DNA of 64,000 nt from RGIG3002 sp964449325 (GTDB lineage: Bacteria > Bacillota > Clostridia > Lachnospirales > Lachnospiraceae). The stretch lies in assembly GCA_964449325.1 (NCBI GenBank), contig CAYUYJ010000002.1, positions 62,001 to 126,000 of the forward strand, read 5' to 3'. Position numbers and translations under genes: made by a program. This document shows positions 46,547-56,356 of the stretch, piece by piece (the stretch's first letter is position 1; each line of letters opens with the position of its first letter). The notes below the pieces were generated by a model. That model was not told where the DNA came from. It made no database searches and saw nothing but the letters and a program-made list of their open reading frames with translations.

Positions 46547-48286
46547 TTACTTTGCCTGATACACATATACTGTATAAGGCGAGGTTTGTTCCGTGAAGCT
46601 GCCTAAGCAGGTCAGGTTTAATTCTTTAGCGTTTGCAATTTCAAAACGGGAAAATACATAAACGCCGTTTAATGCCTTAAAACTTTCGGTATCAATATAA
46701 AGGTTGTCATCCGGCAGGGTTAAATTCCTTGACGGCAGATAAGAATTATTATCAAAACCGGGGAAAATATAGGCTCTTGCTCCCCAAGTGTCAAAATAGT
46801 TTTGGAAGGAAGGGCTTTTGTCCAAAGCAGGAGCAATAATTTTGCGGAAATTCTGCTTGTAGTCTTCGGAGTAAAGTCCAAGATAGCCATCCAGTGTGGA
46901 AATTCCGTTGTAAGTCAGGATGCCCGGATGGAAACCGTAGGCGACGGAATATTCGCCTTCATAGCCGATACTTTCCTTTATATCGCTAAACAACTCCTCA
47001 GAATAAAATTCATGATAATTTAGCATATCTACATCGGTGTGTTTAACAAGTTTATAGGCAGTGTAATAGCATGTATAATAGAAATTGTTGTACATGGCAG
47101 GTGTAAAAATGACTACTGCAAGCGCAACAAAGGCAATCGTATTTGCCAGCCTTTTTCCCCAAACATTTCGCCAATCATAGAGCCGTTTTACAAGGATAAA
47201 CAAAAGTAAGTACCAAAGAAAGGGATTGAAAAACAACGTGCGGTAAAACTGGAAGCCCTCTAAAGGAGGCACCAGCGTTTCCACAAGGCTGCGGAGCGGT
47301 TCCCAGTAGTATAGTCCGTAAATCAAACTGTTGAACAACACAAAATAAAACAGCAGATTAAACATATCGGTAAAGATTTTTTTATACTCTTTTCTTTTAA
47401 TAAAGAGAATGTTCTGCGCAAAAAAGAAAAGAAGTACCAAAGGAAGTACAAAATATGTGTGAGCATCTCCGGCATGGAATGTACTGTTCACAAACCCATC
47501 TTTTATCATACCGAAAATTTCCTTGAAATTAAGGCTTGCCATTACCATACTGCTTCGTATCGTAACCGTATCGTCAAAGAGCATGGAACGGAACAGACGA
47601 TATTCTAAAACGACATAGCCGAGAGTAAGCACAGGAACGGCTAAAAGTAATCCCTTATTGCATTTTTTGTGTCGAATCCAGTCAAATACCGTATAAACAA
47701 CCAGATACCCTAAAATAAAAAAACCGAAATAAGAAAAATAGGAAACAGCAGGATAGAAAAACAACGCAAGGAAAAGCCGCCAGTCAGCCTTCTTGTAGAG
47801 CTTTACAAGAAGAAGCACTACAAGCGGAATGGAGGCAAACGCAAATCCGTATGCCGGAAATACCGGAAGAATCCCATAAGTCAGCCCAAACAAAAGAACA
47901 AGCGGCTTATATTTTGAAAAGTCTGCCAGGCACTCCTTGGCAAGCAGCCAAACCGACACCATCGCAATCGCAATACTCAGAAAATATCCGGCAATGTAAG
48001 CATAATATGTCGGAAACAGCAGGTAGAGCAGATTATAGAGTGAAAATTCCGAACCGAAATTATCTCTCGTCACGCCTCCAAGAATAGGAAGTACATCCCC
48101 TTGTGAAAAAAAGGTTCCCGAGGTTTTTAACATACGAAGGTGGGGAATAAATAAATCTAAATTATCATGTACTGCAATATAGCTTTCATCCCCCAGTCCC
48201 AAAAAGACAATTGCCTCTGCCAGAAGCAACCCGATAATAATAATTAAGTACCAGTATTTTAGTAACGTTTTCAAAAAGCTCTTCAC
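46547..48286 (-). CDS. Large polytopic membrane protein (DUF6044/YfhO-like)
   Basis: The 579-residue protein has about ten to twelve transmembrane segments. One begins at YWYLIIIIGLLLAEAIVFLG, and an outer loop contains the acidic VHDNLDLFIPHL, resembling the first-loop Asp motif of GT-C glycosyltransferases. A soluble C-terminal domain of about 170 residues follows. The general plan is that of DUF6044 and YfhO proteins, thought to act in surface glycan transfer; the assignment is by resemblance. It probably shares a transcript with the radical SAM gene downstream. Confidence 0.6.
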   Translation of the reverse strand: MKSFLKTLLKYWYLIIIIGLLLAEAIVFLGLGDESYIAVHDNLDLFIPHLRMLKTSGTFFSQGDVLPILGGVTRDNFGSEFSLYNLLYLLFPTYYAYIAGYFLSIAIAMVSVWLLAKECLADFSKYKPLVLLFGLTYGILPVFPAYGFAFASIPLVVLLLVKLYKKADWRLFLALFFYPAVSYFSYFGFFILGYLVVYTVFDWIRHKKCNKGLLLAVPVLTLGYVVLEYRLFRSMLFDDTVTIRSSMVMASLNFKEIFGMIKDGFVNSTFHAGDAHTYFVLPLVLLFFFAQNILFIKRKEYKKIFTDMFNLLFYFVLFNSLIYGLYYWEPLRSLVETLVPPLEGFQFYRTLFFNPFLWYLLLFILVKRLYDWRNVWGKRLANTIAFVALAVVIFTPAMYNNFYYTCYYTAYKLVKHTDVDMLNYHEFYSEELFSDIKESIGYEGEYSVAYGFHPGILTYNGISTLDGYLGLYSEDYKQNFRKIIAPALDKSPSFQNYFDTWGARAYIFPGFDNNSYLPSRNLTLPDDNLYIDTESFKALNGVYVFSRFEIANAKELNLTCLGSFTEQTSPYTVYVYQAK

Positions 48287-48413
48287 AAAAAATTCTCCTT
48301 CTTTTCAAAATGCTTTTAAATTAAAACTTTCAAATGAAACATGCCTTATAAGCAGTCCTAGTCCATCATACAATAGAAAACCTGTACAGGCAAGCCGCAT
48401 GAAAAATATGGTG

Positions 48414-49574
48414 TCACCCTTTTATTACGGATTTTATTTCTAAAGTTTCTTTGTCTAACAGGAGAAGATGTGCTTTTTTTCCGGGAAGTATACTGCCGTA
48501 TAAATGTTCCATACCGATGGAGCGGCAAGGGTTGATTGTGGCAGAGGCAACCGCTTCCTCCAAAGGAATCCCCATGGAAACGGCATTGCGCATACAGTCA
48601 AATAAAGGAGTAACGCTTCCGGCGATGGTACCGTCGGAGAGGGTGGCGAGCTTTCCTTTTACGGTTACATCCTGTCCACCGAAGGTGTAGGTTCCATCTC
48701 CCTTTCCGGTGGCTCGCATACTGTCACTGATAAGAATTACCCGGTTTTTAAACATTCGGAATGTGGCGCGTACAACGGGTTCGGAAATGTGAATACCATC
48801 ACAAATCAGTTCTACATAGCAGTTTTCGGTATCGAAGGCGGCGCCGATGACACCGCTGTCTCTGTGATGGAATGGCGGCATGGCATTATACAGATGAGTG
48901 ACATGAAAGGCACCTGCTTTCATGGCGGCTTTTGCCTGGTCGTAGCATGCCGTAGTATGAGCAATGGAAAAAGCTACGTTATCTTTACATTCTGCGATAC
49001 AGTTTAAAGCGCCCGGCAACTCCGGTGCAAGGGAGATGAGCTTGACCAGTCCCTTTGATGCGGTAAGCCATTGTCTGACTAAGGAACTGTGCGGGTATTG
49101 TATATAAGCTTCCTTTTGTGCACCCTTTTTCTTCGGATGAATAAAGGGACCTTCCATATGGATGCCGATGAAATCTGCTTCGTCAGAGAGAAGCAGATTC
49201 TGCCTTGCAGACTGAAAAGAAGCAGCTGTTTTACAGATTCTTTCCAGAACGTCGAGAGGCAGTGTCATGGTAGCGGGACAGATACTCGTAACACCATGAG
49301 CGAGAGAAAAAGCTGCAAGAGTTTTATAGGCTTCTTCCGTGCCGTCACAGAAATCGTAGCCGTCGCAGCCGTGGAAATGAATATCCGTCAGGCCGGGAAT
49401 TACATAACAACCGGCGGCATCTATGATTTTTTCGTGGTTATCGGAAGGTTCCGCGGAGTCCGGCAAAGGACAGACAGAGCTTGAAAGAGCGGTTATGATA
49501 TCATTTTTTGTATGTATGGTAAGAGGTTGAAAATGACAATCCTTTGTAAATACCAGTCCGTTTTTTATAATCAT
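48414..49574 (-). CDS. nagA: N-acetylglucosamine-6-phosphate deacetylase
   Basis: NagA converts GlcNAc-6-P to GlcN-6-P in amino-sugar and cell-wall recycling. The 386-residue amidohydrolase has the HxH metal site in PGLTDIHFHGCDGYD and HMEGPFIHPKKKGA. Metal-binding histidines occur in SIAHTTACYDQ and HVTHLYNAMPPFHHRD, and the catalytic Asp in LISDSMRATG. No nagB lies beside it. It is preceded by a good minus-strand promoter. Confidence 0.95.
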   Translation of the reverse strand: MIIKNGLVFTKDCHFQPLTIHTKNDIITALSSSVCPLPDSAEPSDNHEKIIDAAGCYVIPGLTDIHFHGCDGYDFCDGTEEAYKTLAAFSLAHGVTSICPATMTLPLDVLERICKTAASFQSARQNLLLSDEADFIGIHMEGPFIHPKKKGAQKEAYIQYPHSSLVRQWLTASKGLVKLISLAPELPGALNCIAECKDNVAFSIAHTTACYDQAKAAMKAGAFHVTHLYNAMPPFHHRDSGVIGAAFDTENCYVELICDGIHISEPVVRATFRMFKNRVILISDSMRATGKGDGTYTFGGQDVTVKGKLATLSDGTIAGSVTPLFDCMRNAVSMGIPLEEAVASATINPCRSIGMEHLYGSILPGKKAHLLLLDKETLEIKSVIKG

Positions 49575-49668
49575 GAAAACATCTCCATTTTGCTTTTTTA
49601 TATAAATGACAGGCTTTCCTTACTTGTGGCAACTGTGAGCGTAGTAGGAAGCCGAATTGGATATTTAT

Positions 49669-49698
49669 AGTATAAGCCTGTTTGGGTACTTTGTCCAA
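49669..49698 (-). promoter_or_regulatory. Probable nagA promoter
   Basis: On the minus strand TTGGAC and TATACT are separated by 18 bases, about 95 bases before the nagA start. Confidence 0.55.
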
Positions 49699-49803
49699 GG
49701 AATTAGAGGGGAGAGTCTTACGTTGTCAAGACAAATACCGGTATAAGAGAGAAGGAAAATGCATATATTTAGGATGATATTGGAAAAGGCAGTTTGCATG
49801 TAA

Positions 49804-51111
49804 ATGGAAAAAATAATACGGCTTTGTATTGTTGTATTTGTGTATCTGTGTTTACAGCCCTTCTTTTTATTGATTTGCTTTGCGGCACAAGGGAGTGGGG
49901 AGGAAACAGATTTAAATCTTTATGCCGGAGCGGCAGTTTTAATGGATGCGGATTCGGGGAGAATATTATATGGAAAAAATGAAGAACAGATTATGCCTAT
50001 GGCAAGCACAACAAAAATTATGACTTGCATTGTGGCTTTGGAGAACGGCAATCCTGAGGATTATGTGGAGGTGTCCTCTTATGCAGCGGGAATGCCGAAG
50101 GTAAAGCTGTTTATGCAGACGGGGGAATATTACAAATTAGAGGATTTACTTTATTCTTTAATGTTAGAATCTCATAATGACAGTGCTGTGGCAATTGCCG
50201 AGCATGTGGGCGGCAGTGTGGAAGGATTTGCCAAGATGATGAATCAGAAGGCAAGGGATTTAGGCTGTTACGATACCTATTTCATTACGCCGAACGGGTT
50301 GGATGCAACGGTAAACGAAACCGGAAAAATCCATTCTACCACGGCGGCGGATCTGGCAAGAATTATGTCATACTGTATTGAAACCTCCGAAAAGAAAGAC
50401 GCTTTTTTAGAAATTACAAGAGCGCCCTCCTACAGTTTTTCCAATTACATAAAAAAAGAGGACGGAAGCTTTTGTCCGGGGAGCCGTTCCTTTTCCTGTA
50501 ATAATCATAATGCTTTTTTAAATATGATGGATGGAGCATTGTCGGGAAAAACAGGCTTTACGAATAAAGCAGGATATTGTTATGTGGGTGCATTGCGGAA
50601 GGAAGAAAAGACATTTGTGGTGGCTTTACTTGCCTGCGGATGGCCGAACAACAAAACCTATAAATGGAGAGATACAAAGGAACTGATGAATTACGGACTG
50701 GAAAACTTTGAATATCACAGTTTTGATGAAAAACCCGTGGATGAAAAAAAGCTTTTGCCGATTCCTGTAGACAATGGACAAACGGATAAAATCGGGGAAA
50801 CAGCATATACTACTATTAGAGTGGCAGAAGAAAAGGAGGATGGGAATGGCGGCGTGGATACTTTGGCTGGCAATGCGGATGAAGGAGCATTGGAAGGACT
50901 TTTATTAAGGAAGGATGAAGAAATTCAGGTGACTTATCAGATGAAAGAAAAGCTGACAGCACCGGTGGAGGAAGGGACGATAGTCGGGAAGATACAATAC
51001 TGTGTGGGAAATCAGATTTACAGAACCAAAATGGTAGTGACAGGGAAGGCGGTGGACGCGATTGATTTTCCCTGGTGTTTAGAAAAAGTATTATGGAATT
51101 TTGGGTTGTAA
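49804..51111 (+). CDS. D-alanyl-D-alanine carboxypeptidase, second copy
   Basis: The 435-residue protein has a signal peptide (LCIVVFVYLCLQPFFLLICF) and the penicillin-binding motifs SxxK in MASTTKIMTC, SxN as SHN in LESHNDSAVAIAEH and KTG in LSGKTGFTNKAGYC. A C-terminal PBP5-like beta domain follows. It is related to the 40134 gene but clearly different. The ribosome-binding site of the ATG at 49804 is weak, so a slightly different start is possible. It precedes trpS after a terminator. Confidence 0.9.
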   Translation: MEKIIRLCIVVFVYLCLQPFFLLICFAAQGSGEETDLNLYAGAAVLMDADSGRILYGKNEEQIMPMASTTKIMTCIVALENGNPEDYVEVSSYAAGMPKVKLFMQTGEYYKLEDLLYSLMLESHNDSAVAIAEHVGGSVEGFAKMMNQKARDLGCYDTYFITPNGLDATVNETGKIHSTTAADLARIMSYCIETSEKKDAFLEITRAPSYSFSNYIKKEDGSFCPGSRSFSCNNHNAFLNMMDGALSGKTGFTNKAGYCYVGALRKEEKTFVVALLACGWPNNKTYKWRDTKELMNYGLENFEYHSFDEKPVDEKKLLPIPVDNGQTDKIGETAYTTIRVAEEKEDGNGGVDTLAGNADEGALEGLLLRKDEEIQVTYQMKEKLTAPVEEGTIVGKIQYCVGNQIYRTKMVVTGKAVDAIDFPWCLEKVLWNFGL

Positions 51112-51150
51112 ATTTTTATGTTTCTTGTTATACTTAGAGCCGTGGAGACG

Positions 51151-51183
51151 AAGCGCTGTTGCTTAACAAACAGCGCTTTTTTT
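51151..51183 (+). terminator. Terminator before trpS
   Basis: Arms aagcgctgtt and aacagcgctt with an eight-base loop, then a run of T. Confidence 0.92.
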
Positions 51184-51265
51184 CAAGATTTAAGCCGATA
51201 CGGTTTTAGGGAACGTAACGGATAAAATAGAAACGCTGTAAAAAGCAGCAGAATGAGAGGAAACT

Positions 51266-52351
51266 ATGGGAAAAATAATTTTAACCGGTGACAGACCGAC
51301 GGGAAGACTTCATGTAGGACATTATGTTGGTTCATTGAAAAGAAGGGTAGAACTGCAAAATTCAGGAGAATATGACAAGACCTTTATTATGATTGCAGAT
51401 GCACAGGCGCTTACGGATAACATCGAAAATCCGGAAAAAATCAGACAGAATATTATTGAGGTTGCGCTGGATTATTTATCCTGCGGACTGGATCCGGCGA
51501 AGTCAACACTGTTTATTCAGTCCCAGATTTCGGAACTTTGTGAGCTTACTTTTTATTATATGGATTTGGTTACTGTTTCCAGACTGCAGAGAAATCCAAC
51601 CGTAAAATCGGAAATTCAGATGCGGAATTTTGAAGCCAGCATTCCGGTAGGATTTTTCACCTATCCGATTAGTCAGGCAGCGGACATCACTGCATTTAAG
51701 GCAACTACTGTGCCGGTAGGAGATGACCAGCTTCCGATGATTGAACAGACAAGAGAAATCGTACGCAAATTCAACGCGGTCTATGCGGATGTTTTGGTAG
51801 AGCCGGAAGCACTTTTGCCGGAAAATGAAGCATGTATGCGCCTGCCCGGTATTGACGGAAAGGCAAAAATGAGTAAATCTCTCGGAAACTGCATTTATCT
51901 TGCAGATACTGCTGATGAAGTGAAAAAGAAAATCATGAGCATGTATACCGACCCCACCCATTTGCAGGTAAGTGATCCCGGACATTTGGAAGGAAATACG
52001 GTATTTACATATTTAGATGCTTTTTGTAAGGATGAACATTTTGAACGTTATTTACCGGAATATGCAAATCTGGACGAGTTAAAAGCTCATTACCAGCGTG
52101 GCGGTCTGGGTGACGTAAAGGTGAAAAAACTCCTGAACAATGTAATGCAGGAGGAGTTAGAACCGATTCGCAACCGCAGAAAAGAATACGAAAAGGACAT
52201 TCCGGAAATTTACAATATATTAAAGAAAGGCTCTGAGGCTGCAAGAGAGGTTGCGGCGCAGACCTTGAGTGAAGTAAAAAATGCAATGCGTATCAATTAT
52301 TTCGAGGATACAGAACTGATTCGTAATCAGGCACAGAAATACGGAGAATAA
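51266..52351 (+). CDS. trpS: Tryptophanyl-tRNA synthetase
   Basis: The 361-residue class I synthetase has the HIGH-like motif in GRLHVGHYVGSL and KMSKS in GKAKMSKSLGNC. It has the expected length and a normal C-terminal helical domain. An agagga site precedes the ATG. I looked for a T-box leader in the 80 bases after the terminator and saw none. Confidence 0.96.
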   Translation: MGKIILTGDRPTGRLHVGHYVGSLKRRVELQNSGEYDKTFIMIADAQALTDNIENPEKIRQNIIEVALDYLSCGLDPAKSTLFIQSQISELCELTFYYMDLVTVSRLQRNPTVKSEIQMRNFEASIPVGFFTYPISQAADITAFKATTVPVGDDQLPMIEQTREIVRKFNAVYADVLVEPEALLPENEACMRLPGIDGKAKMSKSLGNCIYLADTADEVKKKIMSMYTDPTHLQVSDPGHLEGNTVFTYLDAFCKDEHFERYLPEYANLDELKAHYQRGGLGDVKVKKLLNNVMQEELEPIRNRRKEYEKDIPEIYNILKKGSEAAREVAAQTLSEVKNAMRINYFEDTELIRNQAQKYGE

Positions 52352-52548
52352 TTTTTCGACATTTCTTTACGAAATTTTTACATAATTTTTTATGAAAAAA
52401 TGGCTATGCTACTTGCCAAAATTGTGTTATACTGATACAGTGCACGAAAATTTGGGAAATTTGGAAATTCCTGAATCGGCAGAGAACTGACCTTTATAGG
52501 CAGTATTTTTTGGTATTATTTTTTTAATATAAAATGGAGGGCTGAAAT

Positions 52549-53976
52549 ATGAGTAATACTTCACAAGCGGGCAATAGAATTAATGCGTTGCTCGATGACA
52601 ACAGTTTCGTGGAGATTGGTGCACTTGTAACAGCAAGAGCAACAGATTTCAACATGAAGCAAACAGAGACTCCTTCTGACGGTGTAGTAACCGGTTACGG
52701 AGTAATTAATGGCAGTCTTGTGTATGTGTACAGCCAGGATGCAGCTGTAATGAACGGTTCCATCGGTGAGATGCATGCAAAGAAAATCGCAAACCTCTAT
52801 GATCTTGCCATGAAAACAGGAGCACCCGTTATCGGACTTTTGGATTGTGCAGGACTTAGATTACAGGAGGCAATGGATGCACTGAACGGTTTCGGAGAGA
52901 TTTATAGAAAACAGACACTTGCTTCCGGTGTCATTCCGCAGATTACAGCAATTTTCGGAAATTGCGGCGGTGGACTTGCTGTCATTCCTACTTTGACAGA
53001 TTTTACTTTTATGGAAGAGAGTAAGGCAAAGTTGTTTGTCAATGCTCCCAACGCATTAGACGGAAATGTGATTACAAAATGTGATACTTCTTCCGCAGCA
53101 TTCCAGAGTGAAGAAGCAGGAATTGTGGATGGGGTAGGAGATGAAGCAGCTATTTTTGCAAAAATCAGAGAACTGGTATCTATCCTTCCGTCCAACAATG
53201 AAGATGATGCACCGTTAGAAGAGTGTATGGACGACTTGAACAGAGTTTGTGATGGTTTGGAAAATTGTGCAGGGGATACCGCTCTTTTGCTGGCTCAGAT
53301 TTCCGACAGCGGAAAAGTATTTGAAGTGAAAGAGAATTATGCAAAGGATATGGTAACTGCATTTATCAAGTTAAACGGCATGACTGTCGGTGCAGTATGT
53401 AACCGCACAGAGGTTTATGGCGAGGAAGGTGTTACGGAGAAATTTGATGCGGTTTTATCTCCGAGAGGATGCAATAAAGCAGCAGATTTCGTTAATTTCT
53501 GTGATGCTTTTGAGATTCCGGTGCTTACCTTCACGAATGTAAAAGGTTTTAAAGCTACAACCTGTGCAGAAAAGAAAATGGCAAAAGCAGCAGCCCGTCT
53601 TACATATGCTTTCGCAAATGCAACCGTTCCGAAGGTGAACGTAATTACGAAAAAAGCATTTGGGAGCGCTTACATCACAATGAATGCTAAATCCATTGGC
53701 GCAGATGTTACTTTTGCATGGGAAGGTGCTGAGATTGGTACAATGGAAGCAGACCTTGCAGCAAAAATCATGTATGAAGGTCAGGGCGCAGATGTTATTA
53801 ATGAAAAAGCAGCAGAATACAAGGAATTGCAGACCAGTGCGGCAAGTGCAGCAAAGAGAGGTTATGTAGACAGTATTATTGCACCGGCTGATACAAGAAA
53901 ATATGTAATCAGCAGCTTTGAGATGCTCTATACAAAGAGGGAAGAACGTCCGGCAAAAAAACACGGCACAGTTTAA
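52549..53976 (+). CDS. Biotin-dependent carboxyltransferase (MmdA/12S type)
   Basis: The 475-residue protein belongs to the carboxyl transferase family with methylmalonyl-CoA decarboxylase alpha and transcarboxylase 12S subunits. It has a crotonase-like double fold, with the oxyanion-hole glycines in IFGNCGGGLAVIP and AFGSAYITMNAKSIGAD. It is somewhat short: the ~30-residue N-terminal helix usual in the family is missing and it starts directly at RINALLDDNSFVEIGALVT. It is the first gene of a five-gene cluster with a separate biotin carrier and Na+ pump. The acyl-CoA substrate is not determined by sequence. Confidence 0.85.
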   Translation: MSNTSQAGNRINALLDDNSFVEIGALVTARATDFNMKQTETPSDGVVTGYGVINGSLVYVYSQDAAVMNGSIGEMHAKKIANLYDLAMKTGAPVIGLLDCAGLRLQEAMDALNGFGEIYRKQTLASGVIPQITAIFGNCGGGLAVIPTLTDFTFMEESKAKLFVNAPNALDGNVITKCDTSSAAFQSEEAGIVDGVGDEAAIFAKIRELVSILPSNNEDDAPLEECMDDLNRVCDGLENCAGDTALLLAQISDSGKVFEVKENYAKDMVTAFIKLNGMTVGAVCNRTEVYGEEGVTEKFDAVLSPRGCNKAADFVNFCDAFEIPVLTFTNVKGFKATTCAEKKMAKAAARLTYAFANATVPKVNVITKKAFGSAYITMNAKSIGADVTFAWEGAEIGTMEADLAAKIMYEGQGADVINEKAAEYKELQTSAASAAKRGYVDSIIAPADTRKYVISSFEMLYTKREERPAKKHGTV

Positions 53977-53994
53977 GAAAGGATGATACTTAAT

Positions 53995-54744
53995 ATGAAA
54001 AAACGACTGTTAGTATTAGGTATGATTACTTGTATCTTCGGACTTACCGGCTGTGGAAGCGAAGAACCGGAGAAAACATTGCTTTCGGAAGCGGATGCTA
54101 TTCAGGTTGCACAGCAATGTGTGCAGATGACGATAGACCTTGCAGCAACCGGACAGGCACAGCAGCTTGAGGGAACAGAATATGAGTTCTATCTTGACGC
54201 AGTGGAAAGTTACAACAATGCAAGCGAAGATATAGGTGATTATGTAGGTATTATAAGTTCTGAAACTGATATTGAAGAGGACAGTGCAATCATTAATGTT
54301 ACAATAGAGGGAACAGAACATAATGCAATTGTAGAAGTTATTTTAGGTGAGAAAACAATTGAAAGCATTACAACGAACGTTATTTACTCCTTTGGTGAGT
54401 CCATGGAGAAAGCAGCATTAAATACACTGCTCGGCATGGGAACCGTTTTCGTGGTATTGATTTTAATCTGCTTTATTATCAGCGCTTTCCGCTTGATTAA
54501 CGTATTGGAAAACAGAAAGAAAAATACGGAAAAGAAAGCAGAAGAAGTGAAGCCGGCGGCACCACAGGCAGTACCCGCGGCAGCAGCTGTACAGGCTGAA
54601 GAAACAGCAGATTTAACGGATGATTATGAATTGGTTGCGGTTATTGCGGCAGCGATTGCAGCAAGTGAAGGCGCGGCAGGCACGGACGGATTTGTGGTCA
54701 GATCCATTCGTAAAGCAAATAAGAATAAATGGCAGAAAGCCTGA
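53995..54744 (+). CDS. OadG-type gamma subunit with lipoprotein-like N-terminus
   Basis: The 249-residue protein has an N-terminal signal with a lipobox (FGLTGCGSEEP), then an extracytoplasmic domain of about 110 residues. A transmembrane helix (GMGTVFVVLILICFIISAFR, typical of OadG/MmdD gamma subunits) and a cytoplasmic Ala/Glu-rich tail complete it. The gamma subunit holds the decarboxylase complex together. The extracellular lipoprotein-like domain is an extension not found in the short classical OadG. The ATG at 53995 has aaagga upstream. Confidence 0.75.
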   Translation: MKKRLLVLGMITCIFGLTGCGSEEPEKTLLSEADAIQVAQQCVQMTIDLAATGQAQQLEGTEYEFYLDAVESYNNASEDIGDYVGIISSETDIEEDSAIINVTIEGTEHNAIVEVILGEKTIESITTNVIYSFGESMEKAALNTLLGMGTVFVVLILICFIISAFRLINVLENRKKNTEKKAEEVKPAAPQAVPAAAAVQAEETADLTDDYELVAVIAAAIAASEGAAGTDGFVVRSIRKANKNKWQKA

Positions 54745-54764
54745 TAGTTTAGGAGGAATTAGAG

Positions 54765-55142
54765 ATGAAAAATTATACCATTACCGTAAATGGCAACGTA
54801 TATGATGTAGTAGTAGAAGAAGGTGCATCCACAGGCGCACCTGTAGTTTCCGCTCCGGCAGCACCGAAAGCAGCACCGGTAGCACCCAAGGCAGCTCCGG
54901 CAGCACCGAAAGCAGCAGGCGTAGCAGGAAGCATTAAAGTAGAAGCAGGTGCAGCAGGAAAGGTATTTAAGATTGAAGCAAATGTGGGTCAGGCTGTAAA
55001 GAAAGGTGACGCAGTTGTTATTATTGAAGCCATGAAAATGGAAATTCCTGTTGTTGCACCACAAGATGGTACAGTGGCAAGTATTGATGTAGCAGTTGGT
55101 GATGCAGTAGAAGCAGGTGCGGTTCTTGCAACATTAAACTAA
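54765..55142 (+). CDS. Biotin carboxyl carrier protein
   Basis: The 125-residue protein has an N-terminal 20 residues, then an Ala/Pro/Lys hinge (APKAAPVAPKAAPAAPKA, residues about 35-60). A biotinyl domain follows, with the biotinylated lysine in IIEAMKMEIPV. The flexible hinge lets the domain swing between the carboxyltransferases and the membrane beta subunit. It is the only carrier in the cluster. Confidence 0.93.
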   Translation: MKNYTITVNGNVYDVVVEEGASTGAPVVSAPAAPKAAPVAPKAAPAAPKAAGVAGSIKVEAGAAGKVFKIEANVGQAVKKGDAVVIIEAMKMEIPVVAPQDGTVASIDVAVGDAVEAGAVLATLN

Positions 55143-55179
55143 ACTCATACTTAAGGTACAAACAACAGGAGGTTAAGAA

Positions 55180-56325
55180 ATGGATTACATAATGTCTACT
55201 TTAGGAAACCTCATCCATCAGACAGCTTTTTTCAATCTTACATGGGGAAATTATCTGATGATTGTGGTAGCCTGTGTATTTCTCTATTTAGCTATCGCTA
55301 AAGGGTTTGAGCCATTGTTATTAACCCCGATAGCATTCGGTATGCTGTTAGTAAATATCTATCCGGATATTATGGCAGTACCCGCAGACGGTTCGGCAGG
55401 CGGACTGCTCCATTATTTCTATTTGCTGGATGAATGGGCAATTTTGCCGTCACTTATTTTTATGGGCGTAGGAGCAATGACAGATTTTGGACCGCTCATT
55501 GCCAATCCGAAGAGCTTCTTGCTTGGTGCAGCAGCCCAGTTTGGTATTTTTGCAGCTTATTTCGGAGCCATCGCATTAGGATTTAATGATAAAGCAGCAG
55601 CAGCAATTTCCATTATCGGTGGTGCGGACGGACCGACTTCCATCTTCCTTGCAAGTAAGCTGGGACAGACATCACTCCTTGGTCCGATTGCGGTAGCGGC
55701 ATATTCTTATATGTCACTTGTGCCGATTATTCAGCCTCCGATTATGAAATTACTGACAACAGAAAAAGAGCGGAAAATTAAAATGGGACAGCTTCGTCCG
55801 GTTTCTAAACTGGAAAAGATTCTTTTCCCTATTGTAGTTACTATTGTCGTATGTATGATTCTTCCTACTACAGCTCCTCTTGTAGGTATGCTGATGTTAG
55901 GTAACTTATTCAGAGAATCCGGTGTGGTAAGACAGTTGACAGATACCGCTTCCAATGCACTTATGTATATTGTAGTTATTCTGCTTGGTACATCCGTAGG
56001 TGCAACAACAAGCGCGGAAGCATTTTTAAATGTAACAACAATTAAGATTGTTGTACTCGGACTTATTGCATTTGCATTCGGTACGGCGGCAGGTGTATTG
56101 TTTGGTAAGATTATGTGTATTGCAACGCATGGTAAGGTAAATCCGTTAATCGGTTCAGCAGGTGTATCCGCAGTGCCGATGGCAGCCAGAGTATCCCAGA
56201 AGGTTGGTGCGGAAGCAGACCCTACAAACTTCTTATTAATGCATGCTATGGGACCTAATGTAGCGGGTGTTATTGGTACGGCGGTAGCAGCCGGCACCTT
56301 TATGGCAGTATTTGGAATTGTCTAA
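55180..56325 (+). CDS. Sodium-translocating decarboxylase beta subunit (OadB/MmdB/GcdB)
   Basis: The 381-residue integral membrane protein has about nine to ten helices and the family motif GGADGPTSIFLASKL, where an Asp binds Na+. It catalyses decarboxylation of carboxybiotin coupled to Na+ export. Sequence alone does not tell which acyl donor feeds it. It directly follows the biotin carrier gene. Confidence 0.93.
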   Translation: MDYIMSTLGNLIHQTAFFNLTWGNYLMIVVACVFLYLAIAKGFEPLLLTPIAFGMLLVNIYPDIMAVPADGSAGGLLHYFYLLDEWAILPSLIFMGVGAMTDFGPLIANPKSFLLGAAAQFGIFAAYFGAIALGFNDKAAAAISIIGGADGPTSIFLASKLGQTSLLGPIAVAAYSYMSLVPIIQPPIMKLLTTEKERKIKMGQLRPVSKLEKILFPIVVTIVVCMILPTTAPLVGMLMLGNLFRESGVVRQLTDTASNALMYIVVILLGTSVGATTSAEAFLNVTTIKIVVLGLIAFAFGTAAGVLFGKIMCIATHGKVNPLIGSAGVSAVPMAARVSQKVGAEADPTNFLLMHAMGPNVAGVIGTAVAAGTFMAVFGIV

Positions 56326-56356
56326 GAATATATAGAAAAACAGGAGGAAACAGGTT

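Noticed and set aside
51184..51265. T-box leader upstream of trpS (also examined before glyS and alaS)
   Set aside because: Too short and without the conserved T-box core or specifier stem; only ordinary ribosome-binding sites are present.
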